64,000 bases of DNA from Torymus aiolomorphi (GCA_036365515.1 CM070877.1:87038022-87102021), one strand, 5' to 3'; positions 34,926-48,623 are shown, counted from the first letter of the stretch. The notes: generated from the letters alone by a model not told the origin. Numbers and translations: made by a program.

Positions 34926-36689
34926 TATGCTTATTGTTGAAAATATTTAGAATTTTAATTTATTTTAATTTATTAAAATAGTTCCCGAGTACTTAGTGAT
35001 AACAACATTCACACTATATCTACGTTCATTTATTTATTTTATATCAACGACATCATGCGAGGGATGGGAAATGAAAATATAGGTGTAGTCAATAACATAG
35101 TCTAGGCGTGTAATTTAACATGAGGGGAGAACCCTCCTTATTGAAATCTCCAAAATACATAGTTAAGGAGAGAGACTGAGCCAGAGAGCTGAGAACTGCT
35201 CGAAGGCTGGAATCAGAATGACTTGCTACCGTATGCGTAACCGTATATATAGTCTGCCGAGTTCTTTCGAGAATGTTCTAGAAGGAATCGGCTTAAGACT
35301 CTCTGTCTCAGTCTCTCTTTACATGAATTGAATAGATAGGCAATTAAAAATTACAAAGAAAAGGCGGTAACAGCAAACAGTGCATTTATATTGATAAGAA
35401 ATTGTGTATTAAACTATAACGCAGCTGTTTGCCGTTTTACAATTAGTCTTGCCAAGCCTGGTGCACTTTCAGAGTGCATAGAAGGTCATCGAATGTTCTG
35501 GAAACTTCTGGAAATTTCTTACTTACACTGTGTTGTCATCATGACGTCAAAGGCGTTGATTTAACGAATGGGATTGTAGTACCAGTGTTCATGTTTCTAT
35601 TGTATATCAATACTCGCACGTGCTCTTGTATCGATACTTTTTACTATTTGTATTTTCTGTTTTGAATGCAATTCATTATGCATGTTACAATAGTATATGC
35701 AGAATACATAGTATATATAGTACACACAGCATATGCAGTATACATAGTATATGCAGTACACATAGTATATAGAGTATACATAATATATGTATTTAACATA
35801 GTATATAATGCATTCTTTGTACGTCATCCTAGAAGTTAATGTATTACGATTCTGACAATTACCGATGGTTATCTAAGGTTATCAGCTCTAGGTATCAGCT
35901 TTAGGTAGGGTTCGTATGTAATATAGTGAGCGAAGACGTGGAGAAACTCGTCGAAATTTCCAAGAATTTGGAAAAAAAATTTTTAAGAATTTCGTACCTC
36001 TTCTTTATAGGGATGGCAACGCTCGACCTATCAGAGAGCTCCATGCCATTTATCCAAGAATTCTATGCAGGTTTGAACGTGCATCAGCGAGCTCCGTGCA
36101 GGTCTCAACCTGTCTAAAACGTTTTTCAAAGAATTCTGTGCAGATTTGACGATGCGAACCACATTCTATCTGACCGGCGGTGGGATATAGTACTCGTATG
36201 TATGCTTTGTGTGTTATCGAGACATCTATATATAGATTGGGAGTAGATGCTTCTGTCCCTGACATCGTACAAGATGGGTCAAAACTCAAGTTCACAAGCT
36301 TATGCTCCACTTGTTAAACAGGAGAAAAAAGAGGAGAAAAAATGAAAAAAATGATAAGTATAAAAAAATTTTAAAAATGAAAAAAAAAAATGAAAATGAA
36401 AAAATTTTAAAAATGAAAAAAAGATGAAAAAATTGAAAAAAAATTAATAAATTAATTAATTATTTAACAAACCACCAGCCGCACTCAGACGATGTGTGAG
36501 CGTAGGTGGTCGTCAAGTGTTTCGACACAGCCTGACTTATAGCCGGCACTGCGCCTACTCAGCAGTGGACAGCACGACGGCTACCGCTCACCGCCTACTG
36601 GAGCGCGCGGAACTCTCGGTGGCGCGAAATTCAAATTGACAGTTAAGCAGCATTCGGATAGGTGACAGCGGGGAAATTCGGATATAGAA
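34926..36689. other. Gene-free stretch with simple repeats
   Basis: Contains a degenerate ATAGTATACATA array (35690-35800), an A-rich GAAAAAAATGAAAAA patch (36320-36460) and a GC-rich patch (36480-36640). No ORF with a motif. Confidence 0.5.
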
Positions 36690-36820
36690 TGTATAGTATA
36701 TAGTATATACAGTACATACAGTACATATAGTATATATAGTATATATAGTATATGTAGTATATATAGTATATATAGTATATATAGTATATGTAGTATATAT
36801 AGTATATGTAGTATATATAG

Positions 36821-36885
<65 letters not shown>
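36690..36885. repeat. (TATAGTA)n and (TA)n microsatellite
   Basis: Units of ATAGTATAT pass into pure TA at about 36820-36880. Confidence 0.9.
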
Positions 36886-36887
<2 letters not shown>

Positions 36888-37123
36888 GTATTTGGGTTAT
36901 CAACTGCTGGTAGACTGGGGCTTTAATGAGATAAACAATATCTCGAAAGTAAACCAAAAAATCGAAGTAATATTGGGAAAAAATGGCGACTTGGGTGTAC
37001 CTATGACCGTCATTATTGTTGTCACAAATTGACGCGTAGTCGGCGTAAAGGAGCGCTAAAGGTGCGAAATTTAAATGCAATACACAACAAAATTGAATTT
37101 TTTTAAAATAAACAATATATTAA

Positions 37124-37272
37124 CCTTTAGAGGACGGGGATTTGGGTTTACTGTTTTCTCTCACTTTTCTATAGAAATCGAGTTTTTGTGATGTCTCACA
37201 TCTCAAAACTAACACATGTAAAGGGTCGATCATGGGCATGGCCCGTATAGGGGCCATCCCGTCCTCTAAAGG
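37124..37272. mobile_element. Small TTAA-flanked MITE (piggyBac-like)
   Basis: 149 bp. Ends CCTTTAGAGGACGGG and its perfect inverse, flanked by TTAA on both sides (37120-37123, 37273-37276). TTAA duplication is the mark of piggyBac-type insertion. No coding capacity. Confidence 0.85.
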
Positions 37273-37340
37273 TTAAGGAGATTCTATCGGTAATAAAATC
37301 AAAATCAAGAAACATGTGAAGTTTCGTATACAGATTTGTA

Positions 37341-38865
37341 AATATTTCAAAAACACTTATATCAATTTTCAGAAAGCTAAAGAGGCTTCAAATAAAGATA
37401 TTAATGTTTTCGATTTTTGCTGATTAAAAAGCATTAAACATTGAGATTGACATAAAAATTGTTGCTAAATAATATCAAAAGAATATACGTAAAATTAAGT
37501 TTTTATAATTTTTATTTAAACTCGAAAAAAACGCCATTACATGGTGTAATTTATGTAACGATACTCGCCATAACAATTTAATAATTAAAAATATTTGATC
37601 ACTGTATAATATAACGTAATTTCAGATACTTTATGTGCATGTCAAATATTCTAATTAATTTATATTATTATCTATATTGCAATTTACTGTACTAAAGCTT
37701 TCAGGTACATCTTTTCATATAAATCATTTGTTTTTACGTCTTACTATAATCTTATCTTAAAGACAAACGCATGAATAAGGTTGTCTTTTTAAGTAAGTGC
37801 ACAAAGTCCATTTGGGTCTGTTCATAAAGACACGCAATTGAGAGGTATGCCGATGGCAACGTTCTAAAATACACTATAATAAAGTATAAAGAGCTTAATT
37901 TAACTGCGAACGCAACGAAAACTTATGGAAAAACCGCTACAGCGACAGCGATCTAGAGTCCGCAAAAGACTATTGACGCAGTAATTAGTAGAAATATAAT
38001 AGCCGCCGCTAGTATAAACATTAAATACGGCTTCCACATTGCAATCTCATAAATTACATGTTTTTCAGTTTATAGGTACAGCCAGAAAATTTTATTTTAC
38101 GGAAGAACATTACGGAGAAGTAATAAACAAAATGTTACCGTCTACAACTTATGAAATATGTTAATACAAAAATACGTTGTTCAACAACCGCATCGTCGTT
38201 CGCTCAATCGTGCGGTGCCCGAGCTATACACCAGCGGCACCTTCCTACTCAGCTCGCGACATATTATTTACATGACCGTATACAACGCATGATAGAAGAG
38301 AAGGCCGATGCGGTTATTGCAAAACATATTTTTGGAGTATCGTTAACAGCTGATTCAAAGTTGTTTCAATGTGAAGCAAAAAAAAAAAAGAAATATCATT
38401 TTAAATGGTAAAGACGTGTTTTACAAATATTCTTAGGTATTTTCCGACCTACTCACAAATCTAATACACAATAGTTGTTCTACATAACTAAGAATTTCTC
38501 ACTCATGAGTCTCTTTAATTACTTCGCACTTTGACTTTGTCGTTCAATACCCTAAATTTTCCGTGTAGGTATGACAAGAAATTTGAAAATTCACCGAAGA
38601 ACATTATCAACAAACTAAAAGTAATCTATAAACATTATTACTTTGCAGAACTTACGGAATGTGTAACTAGAACAATACGTTGCCCAACAACCGCGTCGGC
38701 ATCCCTTTGCATCGCGGTACGCGAGCTTTGCACTAGCGGCCCCTTTCTGCTGAGCTCGCGACATCTTATTTACATATGGCCATACGACGCACGATCAAAG
38801 AGAAGGCCGATGCGGTTGTTGCAAAACATATTTTTAGAGTATCACACAACTCTGATAACCTTTTT
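37341..38865 (+). repeat. Left TIR of the Harbinger-like element
   Basis: Begins AGATTTGTAAATATTTCAAA and mirrors 59655-61080 with a few indels. Includes two copies of the GAGAAGGCCGATGCGGTT unit (38300 and 38800) separated by CTCACTCATGAGTCTCTT. Confidence 0.8.
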
Positions 38866-38891
38866 TCTTTTTATTTTTTCATTAAACGTAA

Positions 38892-40012
38892 TTTTTCTTC
38901 ATAGTATTTTTTTTCTGTTGATAAATCTTCTCCATCAAATATAATTTTTGTTGCTCCGTTTTTTGAAGACTTTTCATCTCTGCCACTAAACTATTTACAG
39001 AATTTGTATTTTCTTTTACAGAGTCAGATACTTTTTCAGCTTTGGTTGGGGTATCTGTAAATTGAATAATACAATTAGTCATAGGTATATACAGTGTGAA
39101 CGAACGACGCTGAATAGTAGCTCAGACTTGGCAGCTACTAGGAATAAGCATGCTTTAGGGGCTCCCGAAACAAATTTTAATTATTCTTTAGATTAATTTG
39201 TGTTATTAATATGTCAAGAATTATAATAATTGGAAAAATTTAATTTGGGACGCCCACTTGTGCCATATTTGTCCCTGGCAGCTGTCAAGTCTGAGCTGCT
39301 AACTTCAGTGTCATATCGTATAAACGTTATAGTTTTAACTAATTACTCACTGCGTTTTTTTCTCCATGCACTTAAATAACTGTTGTACTGCTCAGTATAG
39401 GCCACGCTTGGATTTTCTTCTTTAACCGAAGCCTTTGGCAATGCTCCAGATGCTACTGTGTGAGTAGTCCCTGGTGTTGCGGCAAAGTTTGAGGCGTTTC
39501 TTATAGTAGCTGAAGAAGATTGTATTAATCTTGGAGTATTCGAGTGTGTCAATGAAAGAATTCCTGCTTTAGTTGTTCATCTTGTACTTATTCCAGATTC
39601 AGTTTTCAGTTGACTAGCATTTTTAAAAAATACCTGGGAAGCATTGAGTGATGGTTGAGTCGACAAGGTTGTTTCGTTGCTCAATGACACTACTTGAGAA
39701 GCATGAAAGGATGGTTGAGTTAATATAGTTGCATTGCTTGGCGATACGACTTGAGAAACATGAAGTAATGGTTGACTCGATACACTTTCATTCTTTGGTG
39801 ACAATACTCTATATACCACTTTGTTTAGCGCTATTTTGTTGGTAGCTACTTTAGACGTTTGTCTACTTGTGCCTGCAATCAATTGCTTATTTTATATTAA
39901 ATACTTACAGTAATTATGAAAAGTAAATTTAATGTTATACTTTTTGTATCAACTGTAGTGATGCCCGACTCTTCAACTAATTCCAATGTTGTTATGGGAA
40001 ATACCCACAACA
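38892..40012 (-). pseudogene. Myb/SANT-like gene of the Harbinger element, 3' exons
   Basis: Minus-strand exons: the end of exon 2 (to about 39910, with VFPITTLELVEESGITTVD, donor near GTAAGT), exon 3 (about 39888-39356, Ser/Thr-rich with repeats of QPSLHASQVVS and LSNETTLST, one TGA at 39577-39579, donor GTGAGT) and exon 4 (about 39045-38892, after TTTACAG). Exon 4 encodes a helical, coiled-coil-like tail (SVNSLVAEMKSLQKTEQQKL), as usual for such factors. It continues 56901-57340 across the pogo-like insertion. One stop in exon 3 shows decay. Confidence 0.65.
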
Positions 40013-41840
40013 CTCACAAGGAAGGTACCCCAAGTGTAAGTCGCCGATTTGGACGATATTGCAATATGTTGTAGTACATTAAAAAATAAGAGACATGTAT
40101 CTTTTTTTACGTGCTGATCGACACTTTAAGGGGGTGAAATCTACCCCTAAAGTTCACCCTCAAAAACAGTTTTTTTCAAATATATCAAAAACGAATAAAG
40201 CTAGCTTAATGAAACCGACGCCAAAAGTTGTAGAATAAAAAAGCCTTCAAAACAGCATTACTTTCAATTTTAAGGGTAGCAACCCCTATTTTTTTTTCAA
40301 GAAAACTAAGCTTTTCTCATCAATTTTCAGCAATAAAAATTACAATAAATTATATATCGCCTCAAAACTGATTCCATTTAAAAGAAAATTAAAAAATAAA
40401 GTTGACCTGTGTCGTGGTTTTGGCCAAAATTATTTTTTAGGGGGTAACTACCCCTTATTTATATTTTGTTCATTATTTCTGAAATAAATAAAGATACCTT
40501 AATAAAACCAACGCTAAAAATTTTAAATAAGAAAGGCTTCAAAACAGCATTATTTTAAATTTTAAGGGTAGCAACCCCTATTTTTTTTTCAAGAAAACTA
40601 AGCTTTTTTCATCAATTTTCAACTATAAAAATTATAATAAATTATATATCGCCTTAAAACTGATTCCATTTAAAAGAAAATTAAAAAAATAAAGTTGACC
40701 TGTCCCGTGGTTTTAACCAAAACTATTTTTTAGGGGGTAACTACCTTAATAAAACTAACGCTAAAAATCTTAAAATTAAAAAGGCCACAAATCTGTATCA
40801 CTTTCAATTTTAAGGGTTGGAACCCCTATTTTTCTCTTTTTAAGGAAATTAAGAGACTTTAATGACTTCAATGGTGAAACTTATCGATTTTTATCGACTT
40901 CTACTAACTTTTTCTAGCAGGGAGGGTAAATGTGTTCATTATTTTTTTCTGAAAAAATTGCGTAAATAATCAAAATTTAGTGAGATTAATTTTTTTTCAA
41001 AAAAATAATAAAAATTAAAGTTACGTGTTGCAGAAAAATACAAAATGAAATGATAACTCATGTAAATATGGTTTTTGTTTTAACAAGACAAGTTTTACTA
41101 TTACTATTACTACAAAAAATTTAAAGTATTCTCAAAAAAGTAATGGTTTATCGAATAGCTCGAGGCATTATGGATTGTAAGTTGTACAATAATGATATTC
41201 TTCAAAAAAGTGTTTTAAGCATAAAGATTTTTTATACGACGAACGTCTAACAATTGCAACATTATTACAACCATTGATCTCACAATGCGTTGCACAGGAA
41301 TCTCCGAAACTGAAACTTACGGGGTCATCGAAATGTCCTGGTCGATTCACAAGATACCCACTTTTATACCACGAATATTTAAATAGATTTTCATATCGTG
41401 GAGATGAAAATTGGTTATGAACCAAAGACTGTAATTTAATTATATTATTTCTCAAATGTAAATTTAAGTCTTCGTCTATGAGCAAAACATGGTCTGAAAA
41501 ATGTTTAACATAGTTCTTCCATGTGCGGAATCCATATACATCTAACGGCTGCATGTTTCCAGTCGTTCCTGTAGGTATCATTTTGAGATGTAGTGTTTTA
41601 TCGTGTGGCGTAACTTCCTGTACAATCGTTGGACAATGACCACTCCACGAATCAATTAGCAGCATGCTTCTAGGTCCAACTTGAGGAAAATATACCTCTT
41701 TTAACCACGCCTTAAAGAGTTCTACAAATTTTGATTTTATTTAAATGTGTCTTCCCAAATAATTAACGTTTTATTTTTAGAAATTAATAGAACGTGATTT
41801 TACCTGAATTAAGTTTTCCAGATGTCGAGGATGTAACCTA

Positions 41841-43758
41841 TGGGAGCGTCCAGCAGAAACAGGCCACCGAGCGCGCGCGGTGCCTTTTTTCGCGTAAAAG
41901 GTGCTCTGTTTAGCTCGTTCATAATCGTATGCTGCGTCTTTGAAAAAAAACCAAGGACCTATATCGATAGATTTTTTCCTGCTCTTTCCAATGGTGCTAT
42001 TGTTTTTATCGCGAAACGCTTTCTTCCCGACGAAAAGTCGAGATGAATATTGAAAGCCATTTTTCTCAAAGTATATCATGTTTTTTTTCAAAATAAACTA
42101 CACCATTGGAAAGTACAACTCTTAAGCTTCAAAACCCTATCTTGGAGAAGTTGGAGAAATAAAGGGTTTAAAAGTAACAACATGAAAAAGACAGCGCCGA
42201 GGGTACGCGCGAGCCCCTCGCGCCCGTGCATACGGCAAGTTTAAGTGCACGCTCTATTCAATTCGCTAATAATCGTGTACTAAGTCTCTGAAAAAAGAAC
42301 TAAGGACATATATCGATAGATGTTTTCCTGCTCTTTCCAATGGTGCTATTATTTGTATTCTGAAATGCACGAGAAAGTTCACGGAAAGTATCCGACAATT
42401 ATATATTGACGCCCCAAGATTTATACAAATGGGCAACTGAGTATTTAAAAAATATTGAGTGCTTTTTTTCATCAAAAGACGATTACTTAAAGGCTACAGA
42501 AAAGCTACAAAACAGGCAAGCCTCAGCTAAGACAATACCTGGAACTCAATTGTTTCATTGTATTAAATTATTAAATGATGCCAAAAAGTTAGAACTTAAA
42601 AGATTTTCAGCGTCAGAAGATTCTCAATTATATCCACCGATCAAAAAAGAAAAAGTACTTAAAACTGAAACAAAGAAAGAAGCGGATGTCGCAAAAAGGA
42701 CAATTCTTATAAAATCAAAAAAATTTTTTTAAATTAGAATTTAAAGGAAAAGGTAATATTGTTATGCCAGATTAAACAATCTATAAGGTTATTTTAAATT
42801 TCTGTTTCACTGCTTTCAGTGCGATCATGGATATTTTTATGTTTAAAATATTATGTTTTTCAAATTTTGTTATATAAATGAACAAAGTTCATTGTAATAT
42901 TATACTAACTGTTACAACTAGATCCACAAAATTACGTCCACGCATTGGCATTGTAAGTTATAAAACATTTTATATTTACAAAAAAGAAAGGGCGAAATAG
43001 CACATCGCGTGTATTAATCCGCACTTGAGCATAGCGTAAAAAGGTCGGGCAGCTGCTGTCTTTTTGATCTTACTATTTTTTAACTTTTCATGTTTCAACT
43101 TAAAAATATAATATTTTATAGTTTAAGACTTGTACTTCTGAAGAATATAATTCATTTTGAAGAAAAGACTGATATTTTATTGAAGAAATGGAGTTTAAAC
43201 ATTCAAATGGAATTTTCAACTAGAAGCAAGCATTTCGGAATAGAAATAATAGCACCGTTGGAAAGAGCAGGAAAAAATCTATCGATATATGTCCTTAGTT
43301 CTTTTTTCAGAGACTTGGTACACGATTATTAGCGAATTGAATAGAGCGTGCACTTAAACGTGCCGTACGCACGGGCGCGAGGGGCTCGCGCGGACCCTCG
43401 GCGCTGTCTTTTTCCATGTTGTTACTTTTAAACCCTTTATTTCTCCAACTTCTCCAAGATAGGGTTTTGAAGCTTAAGAGTTGTACTTTCCAAAGGTGTA
43501 GTTTATTTTGAAAAAAAACATGATATACTTTGAGAAAAATGGCTTCCAATATTCAACTCGAGTTTTCGTCCGGAAGAACGCGTTTCGCAATAAAAACAAT
43601 GGCGTAATTGGAAAGAGCAGAAAAAATCTATCGATATAGGTCCTTGGTTTTTTTTTCAAAGACGCAGCATACGATTATGAGCGAGTTAAACAGAGCGCCT
43701 TTTACGCGAAAAAAGGCACCGCGCGCGCTCGGTGACCCGTTTCTGCTGGACGCTCCCA
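41841..43758. mobile_element. Foldback element A, largest copy, with an internal ORF
   Basis: Perfect outer TIR TGGGAGCGTCCAGCAGAAAC with TA on both sides. The inverted arms (41841-42400 and 43240-43758) are about 520-560 bp; each contains the CTCTTTCCAATGGTGCTATT and AAAAAGACAGCGCCGAGGG units. Between the arms lies about 840 bp of different sequence with an ORF (42406-42732). It interrupts the pogo-like transposase. Confidence 0.85.
42406..42732 (+). CDS. Unrecognised ORF carried by foldback element A
   Basis: 108 codons counted from TTG 42406; the frame is open further upstream to about 42364 but has no ATG, so the true start or an upstream exon is unknown. The sequence (LTPQDLYKWATEYLKNIECF ... 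HCIKLLNDAKKLELKRFSA) has balanced, protein-like composition with predicted helices, and a Lys/Glu-rich C-terminus (PIKKEKVLKTETKKEADV). I recognise no domain. It may be a captured host exon or a remnant of the element's own gene. It is followed by an AT-rich 3' segment to 43060. Confidence 0.35.
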   Translation: MTPQDLYKWATEYLKNIECFFSSKDDYLKATEKLQNRQASAKTIPGTQLFHCIKLLNDAKKLELKRFSASEDSQLYPPIKKEKVLKTETKKEADVAKRTILIKSKKFF

Positions 43759-44847
43759 TATACGTTTGTAGGCACAAACAAATGTTGTGAGACAATTCGT
43801 CCAAATTCTCCGCTTCGTTCCTTTAATACTAAAAATAATGGTGATAGTAACTTTCCTGTGGCTGAAATTGTCGGGTGTACAGTATAGCTATGAGTTGTTG
43901 ATGTGACCGACTGTACAAGGCACTGTAATTTCTTTTCTCCTTCAAAAGCAAGAGATCGACCAGAATGCATTTCCAACTGAAAACCAGACTGGTCTGAATT
44001 ATATGTATTGTCAGCGCCTATTTGATTAATTAATTGTTTGACTTCTGTTACGAATTCTACTTCTTTTTTATGCAAATCATTTCTATTTTCTATACTTTTT
44101 TTTTGTGATAAATTTATTAATTTTTCGAGAAACAATTCTATGGGTGTTTTTAAATTTTGAAAGCCAATGTTTTGAAGCTGTAAATCTTACGTCCTCATTT
44201 CCGATTAATTTTCGTGCTTGTAGAGCCGATCTTCTTAAATCGTTGTCATGAATTATTAATCCAGCTTCAGTAGCAGCTTTAAAATTTTCTAGTGTGAAAT
44301 CGCAAATTCTTGCAATTTTTTCTCGGTAAGTTCCACCTTGATTGATATGGTGACCCCAGCGATGTAACTGTGTTTCAGAACTGACTTTCCTGAATCTATT
44401 TTGACCTGTTTTAAGCGATAAATTCTTTTTTGTTTTTCCACTTCTCCAATATTCTACAGCCCTTTTTTTGTATTCAAAACTCAATGGTTCTTCATGTCCC
44501 GTACATTGATCCGTAGGTAATTTAGGATAGTAAGGAAGTGTATGTAAATCAACATCTTCCACAATACGTGCATCTGTTTCTTTATATTCTTCTTGAAAAT
44601 CCAACGATTTTTCCATTATAACATCTATGCCATTAGACGATTCCATTAAATCTAACAGTATCATTTGGAAATGGTCTTTTATTTCTATTTCTTTAATATT
44701 ATAAGGGCTATCTTCAATATCAAGTGTTTGGAAATAGGCAAGCAGCAAATTAATAAAATTCAGAGGATTAATTTTCATTTTGAGTGCTAAAATAACCAAA
44801 CATTTATAAGAATAATTGCATACAGAAATAGTATCTTTACAACACAC

Positions 44848-45329
44848 ATATATAGAATGCTGAAAATAAAAACATTTTTTTAATTTGTATGCGTCACCCC
44901 TCTAAACGTTACATTACTATGTTGCGAGAACATAGCTATTTCTCAATGAGGAAGCTTTGCACGTTGTACGTTGTACGCTTTTACTGATGTACACCATCAT
45001 GCGACCAATGTCTTTTTACCGGGAAATATTTGTTTAAATATTAAAAAATACCATATTTTCACAAGATAATAATGTTGCATTTAAAAAGGCGACACATACA
45101 AATAAAACAAAAATTTATACTTTGGGCCATCCTGTTAAGAATCTATTAAGAATATCGTATCTGTATATTTCTTTACTAAAGCGCTTGATTAAAATGAAAA
45201 GAAGGTAATCTCGAGTTTTTTTTTAAATTTGTAAACAGTAATCGATAAGATGTATTGCACAATGCCTGTTAATTTAGATTTATTAAAATTAAGATTTAGT
45301 TATTTAAAATTATTATATGTATGTAAAAT
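44848..45329. other. AT-rich segment upstream of the pogo-like transposase
   Basis: Probably the 5' region of that gene. No further motif seen. Confidence 0.4.
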
Positions 45330-45483
45330 GACCCCGCACACAATGTATGGGAAAAAATCATCCGGTCAAATTGAACGAAACTTTGGAAAAAAAATAGATC
45401 TTGAGGTCCTGAAGAAATCTATCTTTTTTCAATTTCGTTCAATTTGACCGAATGATTTTTTCCCATACATTGTGTGCGGGGTC
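45330..45483. repeat. 154-bp palindromic element
   Basis: GACCCCGCACACAATGTATG at 45330 is exactly mirrored at 45464-45483. The arms are about 52 bp with near-perfect pairing, plus a weaker inner stem (AATAGAT / ATCTATC). A small MITE, probably able to form a cruciform. Confidence 0.9.
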
Positions 45484-45773
45484 CTTTATTATTTGTAAAA
45501 CATCTAATAGTAAACGAACCGTATACAATTTTGGCTAAAAATTGAATCAGGAGTTGTAACGGCCTGCGCGTGTACGTGCGCGAGTGTGCGTGTATCGGTG
45601 TGCGCGAACGAGACATGAGGCGAGTCTCGGCACACCGCGTCGGCACGCACTAACGCCCGAAATGTAAACACCTCTCAACCTTGCACGAAGGACAAGGTCG
45701 AGAGATGCTTGCACGTGCCGACGAAGCAGCAGGTAGGCAGTATCGTTTCGGCCATTGCCGCGAGAATAGCTCG

Positions 45774-45777
<4 letters not shown>

Positions 45778-45832
<55 letters not shown>
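45778..45832. repeat. (GA)n microsatellite
   Basis: About 54 bp of GAGAGA inside the solo LTR. A shorter, interrupted GA run follows the retroposon at 54434-54500. Confidence 0.9.
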
Positions 45833-45834
<2 letters not shown>

Positions 45835-46214
45835 GTGCGAGAGTGCAGAGTGGTGCACCGGAGTGAATCGGTGCAGTGCCGAGAGTGAGCGCGAGTGAGC
45901 CGCAGCAGCGTAGCCGAGAGGTAGAGAGATTGATTGATTGATTGATTGATTGTTTATTTGATGGCTAAGGACTCCTGGTCCTTAATAGCCAAAGGCTAGT
46001 ACAATATTAAGCATTGGGTATAAGTGTAATACGCTCGGAGGGGGCACGTCCCCTGTACACATATCACAAAAGTTTAATATAATTTACATAAAAGCGATAA
46101 AACAAATTAAAAAAAAAAGGAAAGATATATATATACATAAAATGAGAACGAAGGAGAGAAAGAGTATGTACAAAAGAAAAATAAGAGAAAATAAATTAAA
46201 CTACGTTGACAGCA

Positions 46215-46383
46215 TTACATAACGAGTTCGCATAACACATAAAAGAAATATCGCGCAATTAAAAGGTGCTTATATATCTGGTATTTAAAGCCATTAGGAC
46301 GCTTGTACCATGCCCGTATCTCGTGCGGGATGTCGTTCCACAGGTAGGCAGCTGCGATCCGAAACGAGCCCCGAAAATACTCA
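46215..46383 (-). pseudogene. Jockey-like reverse transcriptase, C-terminal end (second part)
   Basis: Continues in frame after the LTR element: YFRGSFRIAAAYLWNDIPHE, IRAWYKRPNGFKYQIYKHLL, stop TAA at 46215-46217. The AAxLWNxxP block is the usual end of Jockey-clade RTs. The 4-bp CTCA duplication restores the frame exactly. Confidence 0.85.
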
Positions 46384-46984
46384 TGTTAAGTCCGGAAATA
46401 AATGGAAATAAGTAGTAATTGGTTTTATGTAAGTTTATTATATAAAATACAATAATTTATTACCAATACAATCTGCTGGCTTCTGGTAGATCGATGTGTT
46501 GTAATTTCAATTACAATTCTTTTGTATGACGCTTGCTTTTATAGATTTACTATAAATAACTTATACGATCTGCTTACTAGACAAGTAAGGCTTACGATTT
46601 CAACTTCTCAATGTCGTAGAGGTACACGGAGTTCGCCAGGTTTCTTGTACGCTGTGACTGATTCGCGTGACACACATCACTTCTTTTATAATACAGAATA
46701 ATTAGGTTAAAGATGAGCCCGGCGACAGTAAATCGAGATCATCTTATTTTGCAATGTAAACTTCGTCAGTCGTATACGATTCGGCGGTGGCATTGAGAAA
46801 TGCTGACCTTAAAGAGAATATCGTACGTTGTTTTTCGCAAGTGTGATGACCTATTACGTCACGGCGCCGCATGAGCAAAATGCTGTGTTTGTAAAAAATT
46901 GCATTCCCGCTTTTATGTGTCAGGAAATATCTGATACTAATTATGCTTTTTCTTTAAAATGAGAATACGTCTCCGGACGTAACA
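46384..46984 (-). repeat. 3' LTR of the CCHC-encoding element
   Basis: 601 bp, TGTTAAGTCC ... GGACGTAACA on the plus strand; about 99% identical to 52927-53527. Confidence 0.95.
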
Positions 46985-46996
46985 CCTCCCCCCTTA
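46985..46996 (-). promoter_or_regulatory. Polypurine tract of the CCHC-encoding element
   Basis: Minus strand AAGGGGGGAGG, immediately before the 3' LTR. The same tract plus 27 bases of LTR edge recurs inside the element at 47561-47600. Confidence 0.85.
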
Positions 46997-47675
46997 GACT
47001 GTTGAATGTCGTAGAGATTCAACAAATGTATCAGAGATTTTCTGTTACAGAATTTGATTTAATGATAAACATAATAATACGATTTATAATAGTGATAGTA
47101 ATATTAGTAATAATAATTATAATAATAATAATAATAATACTCGTCAGTCTTGGATCTACATGAATTTCTCATAAATTATGGTTTAAACAATTAATACTTT
47201 GATTTACAAAATCATGACCATTGGTTATTTTACATTCATGGTTATCAAGTTTAAGTTTCAAATGACCCTTTCAGCATTTTTGAGGTTGTCTGGTCGAACG
47301 TTGATTTGACCTATTAATTTTTCTTCCTGATCCTCCTATCTCGGTTCTTATGGGGATTTTGATGTCGGGATGCAAGTTCTCGATTTTAGCCCTTCCCTAT
47401 CGGCTGGCATTGGTACTAGTGTTTTCGGGGTTAGTCGTCATTTAACTTGATTATACGAGGTCGGTGACTCGATGTCGCACGAACGAAGTGCTGCGTATAC
47501 ATTATTCTGTGTCTTGAAAAATCACTGATTTACGTTTTATTTAATGAATGTTTAAATGATACGTCTCCGGACGTAACACCTCCCCCCTTAGACTGTTGAA
47601 TGTCGTAGAAATTCAACAAGTGAAGTAATTGAATGATCAATTTGAGTTAACAGTGATTTTTTCGTTACAAAAGAT

Positions 47676-47711
<36 letters not shown>

Positions 47712-48575
47712 TAAAATTAATAATTTTAAATAAATTTTTGAATCGTCTATATATTTTAAAATAAATTAATTATTTTCTTCCTAATACTAGTTTTGCACTT
47801 AACCTACTGATTTATTTTGTACCGATTTTTCTAACGTTCAAATTTCAAAGAATTCCTATAGAGATATATATATAGATTTCGATAATTTAATTATTTCGTT
47901 ATCGGTAATATGTAATAATTTTTGTTTTGCTGTATTTACATAAAATAGTCATTCGTTAATTAAGCTTAGAAATAATGTGCTTATTCAATAATTTTTTTTT
48001 TCTTTTTTTTTAGTAAATAAACGATGAGAAATATATAGGGAATGATTCAAGTGATCATTCACTTCCCTCCCTGCTTAGATATTTGGCAAGGGATATGTTT
48101 TTTCTTTCCTTTCTTTGTTTAAGTAGAATAAAATTAAAGGGCTTTTGATGTTATCATAACAAAATTATTTTAACAATCGTATTATAATTATTTCCAAAAG
48201 AAAAATACAATTATATAAGGTGTATGTTTTTTTCGTAAAAAGGAAGTGAATAATTGAAATGATATTGACAAATTTTGACTTGTTATTGCTTTTATGCATC
48301 ATTGTATTTTACCTTTGTTTGATTGAAAACTTTCAGCCATTTCAAAAGTTCATTTTAGAACTTGAACTTTTGTTTCGGCATAGGTAGCATTCACATATCT
48401 GCTTTAAAGAATACGCAATCCGTTAGAGTAGAAAAATGTTTTACATACTCAATACAGTGCAGAATAGTGTATCTTATATAGGATGATCATGTTAGTATAT
48501 GACAGAACTGATCATTCCAAATACATATATTCTATTTAATCTTAGCAATGTGAACGTAGCTCCTTTTTTATTTTT

Positions 48576-48623
<48 letters not shown>

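Larger units (their letters stand above)
41168..44847 (-). pseudogene. Pogo/Tigger-like DDE_1 transposase, frameshifted and interrupted
   Basis: Exon 1 (44847 or the internal ATG of MKINPLNF, down to 43760) carries a CENP-B/Tc5-type DNA-binding region (FEYKKRAVEYWRSGKTKKNL ... ASKHWLSKFKNTHRIVSRK) and the first catalytic Asp in NSDQSGFQLEMHSG. A 9-A run near 44103 shifts the frame. Foldback element A (41841-43758) sits in the coding sequence at a TA. After it come about 30 bases of exon (TSSTSGKLNS), an intron with GTAAAA ... TTTGTAG, and exon 2 (about 41725-41168) with Asp in LLIDSWSGH and QPLDVYGFR, then a Cys-rich tail. Inactive. Confidence 0.75.
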
